Assembly (NCBI RefSeq): GCF_008042045.1
Contig: NZ_RDBP01000037.1
Span: 95,630-128,735 of the forward strand
Source of the DNA: Streptomyces sp. T39
GTDB taxonomy: Bacteria > Actinomycetota > Actinomycetes > Streptomycetales > Streptomycetaceae
DNA length: 33,106 bases
Direction: 5' to 3'
Shown here: piece by piece, positions 16,028 to 25,172 of the stretch
How positions within the stretch are numbered: position 1 is the first letter of the stretch
How the letters are laid out: every line of letters starts with the position of its first letter
Position numbers and translations under genes: made by a program
Notes under the pieces: generated by a model
Seen by the model: the letters and a program-made list of their open reading frames with translations, nothing else
Database searches by the model: none
Told to the model about the DNA's origin: nothing

Positions 16028-17038
16028 ATGACGACGAACGAGACGTCCCCGGCCGGCACGCACGGCCCGGCGGACACCGCCCCCACGCACCTCACCGCGT
16101 CCTCGGCCGGCACCGGGCGGACGCCCGCCGACAAGCCGCTCACCGGCAGGATCGCCCTGGTGGCGGGCGCCACGCGGGGCGCCGGGCGCGCCATCGCCGT
16201 GGCCCTCGGCGCCGCCGGGGCGACGGTCTACGCGACCGGCCGCACCACCCGCGAGCACGTGAGCGAGATGGGCCGCGCCTCGGAGACCATCGAGGAGACC
16301 GCGGAGCTGGTGACCGCCGCGGGCGGCGAGGGGATCGCCGTGCCCACCGACCATCTGGAGGCGGACCGGGTCAGGGCCCTCGTCGCCCGGATCGACCGCG
16401 ACCACGGCCGGCTGGACATCCTGGTCAACGACGTCTGGGGCGGGAACCCGCTGCTCGACTTCGACACCCCCATGTGGGAGGTCGACCTCGACCGCGGTCT
16501 GCGCATGATCGACCTCGGGACCCGCACCCACATCATCACCAGCAGCATCGCCCTGCCCCTGCTGGTGCGGAACCCGGGCGGCCTGGTCGTCGAGGTCACC
16601 GACGGCACGGCCGAGACCAACAAGGGATTCCGCGAGAACTTCTACTACGACATCGCCAAGAACACCCCGATCCGCATGGCCTACATCCTCGGCGAGGAAC
16701 TGCGGCAGGTCGGCGGCGTCGCCGTCGCGGTCACCCCCGGATTCATCAGGTCCGAGGAGATGCTCGACACCTTCGGCCTCACCGAGGAGACCTGGCGGGA
16801 CGGGATCGCGAAGCAGCGGCACTGGGAGCTGTCCGAGTCGCCCGTCTACATCGGCCGCGGCGTGGCCGCCCTCGCCGCCGACCCCGAACGGGTCCGCTGG
16901 AACGGCCAGTCCCTCGACAGCGGGCGGCTGGGCAGGGAGTACGGCGTCACCGACGCGGACGGCAGCCGGCCCGACGTGTGGGGATTCATGATGGCCGAGA
17001 AGGCGGGGGAGACCCCGTCGGCCGCGGACTACCGCTGA
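16028..17038 (+). CDS. SDR family oxidoreductase, DHRS1-like
   Basis: The 336-aa protein has a ~38-residue Thr/Ala-rich leader and then a short-chain dehydrogenase domain. That domain has ALVAGATRGAGRAIAVAL (nucleotide-binding TGxxxGxG form), TVYATGRTT, and DILVNDVWGG in place of the usual NNAG. The catalytic Tyr207-x3-Lys211 lies in FYYDIAK. The residue 13 positions before the Tyr, normally the catalytic Ser, is Thr194 (VTDGTAETN). The overall pattern resembles the DHRS1-type SDR group rather than classical FabG enzymes. The substrate is unknown. It ends against a terminator hairpin facing the WYL regulator. Confidence 0.88.
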   Translation: MTTNETSPAGTHGPADTAPTHLTASSAGTGRTPADKPLTGRIALVAGATRGAGRAIAVALGAAGATVYATGRTTREHVSEMGRASETIEETAELVTAAGGEGIAVPTDHLEADRVRALVARIDRDHGRLDILVNDVWGGNPLLDFDTPMWEVDLDRGLRMIDLGTRTHIITSSIALPLLVRNPGGLVVEVTDGTAETNKGFRENFYYDIAKNTPIRMAYILGEELRQVGGVAVAVTPGFIRSEEMLDTFGLTEETWRDGIAKQRHWELSESPVYIGRGVAALAADPERVRWNGQSLDSGRLGREYGVTDADGSRPDVWGFMMAEKAGETPSAADYR

Positions 17039-17064
17039 CACGACGGGACATGACCGGCCGGGCT

Positions 17065-17098
17065 CCGTTCCCCTCACCCGTCGCGGTGAGGGGGACGG
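17065..17098. terminator. Terminator hairpin between SDR and WYL genes
   Basis: The 14-bp arms 17065-17078 and 17085-17098 pair with one G-T wobble around a 6-nt loop, in the 128-bp gap between convergent stop codons. Confidence 0.75.
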
Positions 17099-17166
17099 GC
17101 CCCGCCGGCCCGTGCACCGAGCCTGTGCCGCCGGGCCGTCACGCCGGTCCGTCCCGCAGGGCGGCC

Positions 17167-18132
17167 TCAGCCGTACAGCTCGCGCAGTCCCGCCGCCGCC
17201 CGGGCGAAACGCTCCCTGAGTTCCGGCGGCCCCAGAACCTCCACCTCCGGCCCCAGGGACAGCAGTTGGGCGTACGCGACGTCCAGCGACTCCACCGGCA
17301 GGGTCAGCGTCACCCGGCCCCCGGCGTCCGGCGGGCCGGCGGCGGCGAGGGCCTCCTCGGCCGCCGCGCGGTCCGTCACCCGGGGCAGCCGCCGGGCGCC
17401 GTCCCCGGTGACCCGGACGACGGCCTCGGCGCGCAGCAGCGAGCGGGCGAAGGACGCCGCACGCTCCGACCAGAACGACGGCAGGTCGAAGTCCTCGTCG
17501 CGGGTGAAGACCTCCCCGTCCGCCTCCACCGAGGCGAACCGGTCGATCCGGTACACCCGCGGCGCACCGTCCGCGCGGGCGCACAGGTACCAGACCCCCG
17601 CCTTCAGCACGAGGCCGTAGGGCTCCAGCTCCCGCTCCACCTCGCCGTCCCTGCGCCGGTACACCGCCCGGACGCGGCGGTCGCCCCACACCGCCTCGGC
17701 GACCACCGGCAGCAGCGGGGGCGTGCTCGGCTCCTGGTACCAGCCCGGCGCGTCGAGATGGAAGCGCTGGGCGGCGGACTCGGAGGCGTCGCTCAGCGAG
17801 GGGATCAGGGCCGCCGACACCTTGAGGCGTGCCGCCGACGCCGCGTCCTGCAGGCCCATGTCGCGCAGGGCCCCGGGCAGTCCGGAGAGGAACAGCGCCG
17901 CCGCCTCGTCGCGCCCGAGCCCCGTCAGGCCGGTGCGGTAGCCGCCGATCAGCCGGTAGCCGCCGGTGCGCCCGCGGTCCGCGTAGACCGGGATGCCCGC
18001 CTCCGACAGGGAGAGGGCGTCCCGGGCCACGGTCCGTTCGGACACCTCCAGCTCCCGCGCCAGTTCGGCCGCCGTCATGACGTCTCTCGCCTGGAGCAGC
18101 AGCACCATCCTGATCAGCCGGGCAGCGCGCAT
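17167..18132 (-). CDS. YafY-type HTH/WYL-domain transcriptional regulator
   Basis: The 321-aa protein has an N-terminal DeoR/HTH_11-type winged helix (residues 4-62: MTAAELARELEVSERTVARDALSLSEAG, then RGRTGGYRL). A WYL domain lies in the middle, with the literal W181-Y182-L183 in KAGVWYLCARADG, and a WCX-type C-terminal extension follows. WYL domains sense ligands such as nucleic acids or nucleotides. Members include PafB/PafC, but single-domain-pair proteins like this one are usually local regulators. Its target may be itself or the MerR gene upstream on the same strand; this is not shown. Start ATG at 18132. Confidence 0.9.
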   Translation of the reverse strand: MRAARLIRMVLLLQARDVMTAAELARELEVSERTVARDALSLSEAGIPVYADRGRTGGYRLIGGYRTGLTGLGRDEAAALFLSGLPGALRDMGLQDAASAARLKVSAALIPSLSDASESAAQRFHLDAPGWYQEPSTPPLLPVVAEAVWGDRRVRAVYRRRDGEVERELEPYGLVLKAGVWYLCARADGAPRVYRIDRFASVEADGEVFTRDEDFDLPSFWSERAASFARSLLRAEAVVRVTGDGARRLPRVTDRAAAEEALAAAGPPDAGGRVTLTLPVESLDVAYAQLLSLGPEVEVLGPPELRERFARAAAGLRELYG

Positions 18133-18146
18133 GCGTTCATCATCGC

Positions 18147-18242
18147 GCAGCCCAGCAGCCCAGCAGCCCAGCAGCCCAGCAGCCCGGCGGCCCAGCGGCC
18201 CGGCGGCCCAGCGGCCCGGCGGCCCGGCGGCCCGGCAGCCGG
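18147..18242. repeat. 9-bp minisatellite between two regulator genes
   Basis: The 9-bp unit CCCAGCAGC, drifting to CCCGGCGGC towards the MerR end, is repeated about ten times. The array fills most of the 138-bp gap between the WYL gene start (18132) and the MerR gene stop (18271). The regular A-to-G drift along the array suggests growth by slippage. Such an array could vary in length between strains. Confidence 0.9.
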
Positions 18243-18270
18243 CCGATCCGGCCGCCGGACCTCCGGGGGC

Positions 18271-19089
18271 TCAGGCGAGCGGCTCCTGGAGTTCGGTCAC
18301 CCACTTCGCCGTGTCGGGCGGGCACTCCAGGTACACCTCCCGCGCGTACCCGGCCGAGCGGTGGCCGCCGGCGTCGATCCACTGCGCCAGGCTCTGCTCC
18401 GTCGCCAGCACGTCGTCCATCGGACCGCGGTGCACGATCGTCGCCGCGCGCTCCACACCGGGCAGGTCGACGACGTCGAAGTCCGGCCCCGCGGGGACGT
18501 CGTGGCCGACCGTGCAGCCCGCGTGGACGCGGATGGCGCCGCCGCCGTCCGGGGCGTCCTCGTAGTACGCGACGCCCGGGCCGGACGGCGTGACACCGGC
18601 CGCCTCCAGCCGCCGGAACAGCTCCTCGTACAGCGGGCCGATCACCGGGCCGATGTGCTCCGGCTGGTAGCTCGCCGCCGTGCCGGACAGCTCGGCTACG
18701 CGCACCGGGGGGATGTTCTTGATCATGATGTCCTGGGTGGGCATGTGCCCCTCGCTCTCGATGGACCGGAGCCTCGCCTCGACCTGCCTCAGCCGTGCCG
18801 CGGCCGCGGCCACGGCCTCCTCCAGCTCGGCCCGGCGCAGCGCGAGCATCCCGCGCAGTTCGTCCGGGCCGGGCCGGTCCTCCAGGATCCGGCGCACCTG
18901 TTCCAGCGTGAAGCCGAGGTCCTTGAGCGCGACGATGCGGTTGAGCCGCGCGAGCTGGGCCGCCGAGTAGTGGCGGTAGCCCGTGAACGGGTCGGTGCGC
19001 TCGGGGCGCAGCAGCCCGATGGCGTCGTAGTGGCGCAGCATCCGGGCCGACACACGGCCGTGCCTGGCGAAGTCTCCGATGGTGAACAT
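18271..19089 (-). CDS. MerR family regulator with GyrI-like effector-binding domain
   Basis: The 272-aa protein starts with a MerR winged helix (FTIGDFARHGRVSARMLRHYDAIGLL, then TGYRHYSAAQLARLNRIVALKDLGF). A dimerisation coiled coil spans about residues 80-113 (LRRAELEEAVAAAAARLRQVEARL). A GyrI/SOUL-like ligand-binding domain runs from about 120 to the end. This is the BmrR/BltR arrangement: such proteins bind hydrophobic drugs or cations and twist promoters with overlong spacers. The start ATG 19089 has GGGAG 5 nt upstream. A 19-bp-spacer promoter lies directly in front, which indicates autoregulation. No efflux gene is adjacent, so the target is unknown. Confidence 0.93.
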   Translation of the reverse strand: MFTIGDFARHGRVSARMLRHYDAIGLLRPERTDPFTGYRHYSAAQLARLNRIVALKDLGFTLEQVRRILEDRPGPDELRGMLALRRAELEEAVAAAAARLRQVEARLRSIESEGHMPTQDIMIKNIPPVRVAELSGTAASYQPEHIGPVIGPLYEELFRRLEAAGVTPSGPGVAYYEDAPDGGGAIRVHAGCTVGHDVPAGPDFDVVDLPGVERAATIVHRGPMDDVLATEQSLAQWIDAGGHRSAGYAREVYLECPPDTAKWVTELQEPLA

Positions 19090-19099
19090 GACGTCTCCC

Positions 19100-19130
19100 A
19101 GTGCACGGGTTCACACGGTGTCAGGGTCAA
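19100..19130 (-). promoter_or_regulatory. MerR-type promoter with 19-bp spacer and central dyad
   Basis: Read on the - strand, TTGACC (rc of 19125-19130) and TGCACT (rc of 19100-19105) are separated by exactly 19 bp, the hallmark of MerR-controlled promoters. The spacer holds a near-perfect dyad, TGACACCGTGTGA. The MerR gene starts 11 nt downstream of the -10. Confidence 0.7.
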
Positions 19131-19185
19131 GCATCCCCGTCCGGGGACCCGTTGCGGCGGCCCGCGGCCGGATCGCGCGACGACG

Positions 19186-19224
19186 GTGTCCGTCCGTGCC
19201 CGGACGGACACAGAAGGCATACTG
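19186..19224 (+). promoter_or_regulatory. Kinase gene promoter region with a perfect 10-bp inverted repeat
   Basis: GTGTCCGTCC (19186-19195) and GGACGGACAC (19202-19211) are perfect inverted arms around a 6-nt centre. The downstream arm ends 7 nt before a possible -10 CATACT (19219-19224), so the dyad covers the -35 region. It could be an operator for a dimeric regulator or, in RNA from upstream, a hairpin. The ATG follows at 19256. Confidence 0.5.
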
Positions 19225-19255
19225 GGGACCCTGTCGCGTCGGTGGGGAGGGCGGT

Positions 19256-21169
<1,914 letters not shown>

Positions 21170-21256
21170 CACCCGGCCGGCCCGGAGACGGCCCGGGCAT
21201 GGCACAGGGACCGGCCTCACGAGGAGGACGGCCCCTGCGGGACGGCACCGGGCACG

Positions 21257-21280
21257 GGGCGGGCCGCGACGGGCCCGCCC
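21257..21280 (-). terminator. aceE terminator hairpin
   Basis: GGGCGGGCC (21257-21265) pairs perfectly with GGCCCGCCC (21272-21280) around a 6-nt loop, 7 nt past the aceE stop. It also lies in the convergent gap behind the kinase gene. Confidence 0.65.
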
Positions 21281-21287
21281 GTTCCCG

Positions 21288-23969
21288 CTACAGGCCGTAG
21301 CGCTCGCGCGCCTCCTTCACGGCGGACGCCGGGACCTCGCCCCGCTTGGCCAGCTGGGCCAGCGCGGCGACCGTGATCGACTGGGCGTCGACGCCGAAGT
21401 GACGGCGGGCGGCGTCACGGGTGTCCGACAGACCGAAGCCGTCCGTGCCCAGCGACGACCAGTCCTGCTCCACCCACTGGCTGATCTGGTCCGGCACCTG
21501 GCGCATCCAGTCGGACACCGCCAGCACCGGGCCGGGGGCGCCGGCCAGCGCCTGGGTGACGTACGGGACGCGCTCCTCGCCGCGGAGCAGCGCCTCGTCC
21601 GCCTCCAGGGCGTCCCGGCGCAGCTCGCCCCAGGAGGTCGCGGACCACACGTCGGCGGCCACGTTCCAGTCCTTCGCCAGCAGCTCCTGGGCCTCCAGGG
21701 CCCAGTGGATCGCCGTACCCGAGGCGAGCAGCTGGAGACGCGGCGCGTCCGCGCCCGCCGAGCCCTCGTTGAAGCGGTACAGGCCCTTGACGATGCCCTC
21801 CTCCACGCCCTCCGGCATGGCGGGCTGCGGCTTCGGCTCGTTGTAGACCGTCAGGTAGTAGAAGACGTCCGAGTCCTCGCCCGGGGCGGTCTGGCCGTAC
21901 ATCCGCCGCAGACCGTCCTTGACGATCACCGCGATCTCGTACGCGAAGGCCGGGTCGTAATTGAGCGACGCCGGGTTGGTGGCGGCGATCAGGTGCGAAT
22001 GGCCGTCCGCGTGCTGGAGGCCCTCACCGGTCAGCGTGGTGCGGCCGGCCGTCGCGCCGACGATGAAGCCCTTGCCGAGCTGGTCGGCGAGCTGCCACAT
22101 CTGGTCGCCGGTCCGCTGCCAGCCGAACATCGAGTAGAAGATGTAGAACGGGATCATCGTCTCGCCGTGCGTCGAGTACGACGTGGCGGCGGCGATGAAG
22201 TCGGCCATGGCGCCGGCCTCGGTGATCCCCTCGTTGAGGATCTGGCCGTCCTTGGCCTCCTTGTAGTACATCAGCTGGTCACGGTCGACCGGCTCGTACG
22301 TCTGGCCCATCGGCGAGTAGATGCCGGCGGACGGGAACAGCGACTCCATGCCGAAGGTGCGCGCCTCGTCGGGGACGATCGGCACCCAGCGCTTCCCGGT
22401 CCGCTTGTCCCGCATCAGGTCCTTGACCAGGCGGACGAACGCCATGGTCGTGGCCATCTCCTGCTTGCCGGAGCCCTTCTTCAGCGCGGCGAACGCGCGC
22501 TCCTCCGGCTCGGGCAGCGGGGCGACCGGGTGCACCCGGCGGGCCGGGGCGGGGCCGCCGAGGGCCGCGCGGCGCTCCTGGAGGTAGCGGACCTCGGGGG
22601 AGTCGGCCCCCGGGTGGCCGTAGGGCACCAGGCCGTCGGCGAAGGCGCTGTCGGCGATCGGGAGCCCGAGCAGGTCGCGCATGCCCTTGAACTCGTCGGC
22701 CGTCAGCTTCTTCATCTGGTGGTTGGCGTTCTTGGACTCGAAGCCCTTGCCGAGCGTGAAGCCCTTGACCGTCTGCGCCAGGATCACGGTCGGCGCGCCC
22801 TTGTGGGCGAGCGCCGCCTTGTACGCCGCGTACACCTTGCGGGCCTCGTGGCCGCCGCGGGAGGTGTGGAAACACTCGGCGATCTTGGCGTCCGTCAGCA
22901 GCCTGGCCAGCTCGACGAGGGCCGGCTCGGCGCCGAAGAAGTGCTCGCGGATGTAGGCCACGTCGCGGGTCGCGTACGTCTGGAACTGCGCGTCCGGGAC
23001 CTCGCGCAGGCGGCGCACCAGGGCGCCGGCGGTGTCCAGCTGGAACAGCTCGTCCCAGGCCGAGCCCCACAGCGACTTGACGACGTTCCAGCCGGCGCCG
23101 CGGAACTGGGCCTCCAGCTCCTGCACGATCTTGAAGTTGGCGCGGACCGGACCGTCGAGGCGCTGCAGGTTGCAGTTGACGACGAAGGTCAGGTTGTCCA
23201 GGCGCTCACGGGAGGCGAGGGCGAGTGCGGCCGTCGACTCGGGCTCGTCCATCTCGCCGTCACCGAGGAACGCCCAGACGTGGGAGTTGCTCGTGTCCTT
23301 GATGCCGCGGCCCTGGAGGTAGCGGTTGAACCGCGCCTGGTAGATCGCCGACAGCGGGCCGAGGCCCATGGAGACCGTGGGGAACTCCCACAGCCAGGGC
23401 AGCCGGCGCGGGTGCGGGTACGAGGGGAGGCCGTTGCCGCCGGCCTCCTGGCGGAAGTTGTCGAGGTGCGCCTCGGTGAGGCGGCCGTCGAGGAAGGCGC
23501 GGGCGTAGATGCCGGGGGAGGCGTGGCCCTGGATGTAGAGCTGGTCGCCGCTGCCGTCCCCCTCCTTGCCGCGGAAGAAGTGGTTGAAGCCGGTCTCGTA
23601 GAGCCAGGCCGCGGAGGCGAAGGTGGCGATGTGGCCGCCGACGCCGAACCGGGAGCCCCGGGTCACCATGGCGGCCGCGTTCCAGCGGTTCCACGCGGTG
23701 ATGCGGGCTTCCATCTCCTCGTCGCCGTCGAGCGCGGGCTCGGCGGCGGTGGGGATGGTGTTGACGTAGTCCGTCTCCAGCAGACGGGGCAGGGCGACGC
23801 CTGCCTTCTCGGCGTGCTGGAGCGTGCGGCGCATCAGGTACGCGGCGCGGTGCGGGCCGGCGTGCTCCGCGACTGCGCCGAGGGACGCCGCCCACTCGGC
23901 GGTTTCCTCGGCGTCGCGGTCCGGGAGCTGGTCGAGCTCGCTCGGAAGCTTGCCTACGGGGTCGGTCAT
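21288..23969 (-). CDS. aceE: Pyruvate dehydrogenase E1 component, homodimeric type
   Basis: AceE decarboxylates pyruvate using thiamine diphosphate and passes the acetyl group to the lipoyl arm of E2. The 893-aa length is normal for the homodimeric type. Visible features are the substrate and cofactor region [20 protein letters not shown], the ThDP/Mg motif [10 protein letters not shown] near residue 235 ending VVNCN, and the C-terminal transketolase-like regions ([45 protein letters not shown]). The ATG at 23969 was chosen because family sequence ([19 protein letters not shown]) starts there and GGAAGG lies upstream. In actinobacteria AceE works with a SucB-type E2 such as the one at the right edge. 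A promoter with a 17-bp palindrome precedes it. Confidence 0.98.
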   Translation of the reverse strand: MTDPVGKLPSELDQLPDRDAEETAEWAASLGAVAEHAGPHRAAYLMRRTLQHAEKAGVALPRLLETDYVNTIPTAAEPALDGDEEMEARITAWNRWNAAAMVTRGSRFGVGGHIATFASAAWLYETGFNHFFRGKEGDGSGDQLYIQGHASPGIYARAFLDGRLTEAHLDNFRQEAGGNGLPSYPHPRRLPWLWEFPTVSMGLGPLSAIYQARFNRYLQGRGIKDTSNSHVWAFLGDGEMDEPESTAALALASRERLDNLTFVVNCNLQRLDGPVRANFKIVQELEAQFRGAGWNVVKSLWGSAWDELFQLDTAGALVRRLREVPDAQFQTYATRDVAYIREHFFGAEPALVELARLLTDAKIAECFHTSRGGHEARKVYAAYKAALAHKGAPTVILAQTVKGFTLGKGFESKNANHQMKKLTADEFKGMRDLLGLPIADSAFADGLVPYGHPGADSPEVRYLQERRAALGGPAPARRVHPVAPLPEPEERAFAALKKGSGKQEMATTMAFVRLVKDLMRDKRTGKRWVPIVPDEARTFGMESLFPSAGIYSPMGQTYEPVDRDQLMYYKEAKDGQILNEGITEAGAMADFIAAATSYSTHGETMIPFYIFYSMFGWQRTGDQMWQLADQLGKGFIVGATAGRTTLTGEGLQHADGHSHLIAATNPASLNYDPAFAYEIAVIVKDGLRRMYGQTAPGEDSDVFYYLTVYNEPKPQPAMPEGVEEGIVKGLYRFNEGSAGADAPRLQLLASGTAIHWALEAQELLAKDWNVAADVWSATSWGELRRDALEADEALLRGEERVPYVTQALAGAPGPVLAVSDWMRQVPDQISQWVEQDWSSLGTDGFGLSDTRDAARRHFGVDAQSITVAALAQLAKRGEVPASAVKEARERYGL

Positions 23970-24059
23970 GATCGCCGCCTTCCGGACAGGAGGGGGGTGG
24001 AGATAAGGGGGTGCCGTGTCTGGCAGGACAGGGCGAACGGGTCGGTGGACCCGCCGAAG

Positions 24060-24089
24060 ACTGTAAGTCTCTGATCGATGATCGATCAA
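24060..24089 (-). promoter_or_regulatory. aceE promoter with 17-bp palindromic operator candidate
   Basis: On the - strand TTGATC (rc of 24084-24089), an 18-bp spacer and TACAGT (rc of 24060-24065) form a good promoter about 90 bp before the aceE ATG. TGATCGAT (24072-24079) and ATCGATCA (24081-24088) are perfect inverted arms around one base, overlapping the -35 and spacer. A protein bound here would block RNA polymerase. The GntR/FCD regulator encoded next door is the obvious candidate. Confidence 0.7.
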
Positions 24090-24402
24090 AGCCTGGGGAG
24101 AAATTGGCATCCGGTGCCGCAAAAGTGGGCACGGGGTGCCGGGGCAAATGCCCCCGTACCCCCTCTTCTCCCGGGGGTCGCTTCCGCCTCGACCGCCGCA
24201 CCTCCGGCCGCGACGAGGGCGCCGGCGGCGGGCTCCTGCCCGGCGGGGGCCGGCCGCCCGGTGCGCGCGCCGGGCCGGGCGTCCCGCGCCTCGCCGGCGT
24301 TCGAGGCGCGGGGTGCGGGACGGAGCCCCGCCGGACCGGGTGGCGGGTGCGGACCCGGCTGAGCGCCGGTGGTCGCGGCAGCCGGACGGCTCGAAAGCCG
24401 CG
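24090..24402. other. Gene-free stretch between the aceE promoter and the GntR gene
   Basis: This 313-bp stretch follows the stop of the GntR-family gene. An AT-richer patch at about 24098-24126 lies just upstream of the aceE -35. The rest is GC-rich with no supported gene, RNA or strong hairpin; open frames on the + strand here have no family-like sequence. Confidence 0.6.
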
Positions 24403-25026
24403 CTACGCGCGCGGCGCGCAGCCGAGGACGTGCGCCTTCACCAAGGCGCCGATCTCCGGGTCACGCCGCCGGAACGCCTCCACCAGATCCTGGTGCTCCT
24501 CCGCGTAGGACTTCTGCACCGTCCCCAGCCACCGGATCGACAGCGCCGTGAAGACCTCGATCCCGAGCCCCTCCCAGGTGTGCAGCAGCACACCGTTGCC
24601 CGCCGCCTTCACCAGCTCCCGGTGGAACGCCACCGTGTGCCGCACCTGGGCCGTGCCGTCGGCGTGCCGGTCCGCCTCGTAGAGGGCCGTCACATGGGGC
24701 TCCAGCGCCGAGCAGTCCGCCGCCAGCCGCTCCGCGGCCAGCTCCGCGGCGATCTGCTCCAGACCCGCCCGGACGGGGTAGCTCTCCTCCAGGTCAGCGG
24801 CCGTCAGATTCCGCACCCGCACGCCCTTGTTGGGCGCCGACTCGATCAGCCGCAGCGACTCCAGCTCCCGCAGCGCCTCGCGCACCGGGGTCTGGGAGAC
24901 CTCCAGTTCCGTCGCGATGCGGCGCTCGACGATCCGCTCCCCGGGCTTCCAGCGCCCGCTGACGATCCCCTCCACGATGTGCTCGCGGATCTGGTCGCGC
25001 AGCGAGTGGACGACGGGGACGGTCAT
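24403..25026 (-). CDS. GntR family transcriptional regulator, FCD (FadR-like) type
   Basis: The 207-aa protein has a GntR winged helix at residues 7-72 ([44 protein letters not shown], then [17 protein letters not shown]). An all-helical FCD effector domain runs from about 78 to the end ([16 protein letters not shown], then [14 protein letters not shown]). FCD regulators commonly sense organic acids such as pyruvate, lactate or glycolate. The gene lies directly upstream of aceE on the same strand, and a palindrome sits in the aceE promoter, so pyruvate-dehydrogenase control is a reasonable inference. The ATG 25026 has GAGGAG 8 nt upstream. The short C-terminus (HVLGCAPRA) is normal. Confidence 0.92.
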   Translation of the reverse strand: MTVPVVHSLRDQIREHIVEGIVSGRWKPGERIVERRIATELEVSQTPVREALRELESLRLIESAPNKGVRVRNLTAADLEESYPVRAGLEQIAAELAAERLAADCSALEPHVTALYEADRHADGTAQVRHTVAFHRELVKAAGNGVLLHTWEGLGIEVFTALSIRWLGTVQKSYAEEHQDLVEAFRRRDPEIGALVKAHVLGCAPRA

Positions 25027-25172
25027 GAATGCGCTCCTCACCAGATGGCCGACGCCGAGGTTACCGGAGAGGAATGCCCGCGCACCCTCCGTGGGAGCCT
25101 CGCGCCGCCCCCGTCCGTGAGGCCGCCTCCCGGCCCGGCGGGGACGCTCCCGCGCCGCGAACCCGCACGTCG

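Noticed and set aside
17167..18132. The WYL protein as PafB or PafC acting at the 3278 promoter
   Set aside because: PafB and PafC are normally an adjacent or fused pair near the proteasome-accessory locus; this is a single YafY-type protein in another context.
18120..18300. Pro/Ser/Ala-rich coding repeat on the + strand
   Set aside because: It is only the minisatellite read in one frame; there is no start, ribosome binding site or flanking domain.
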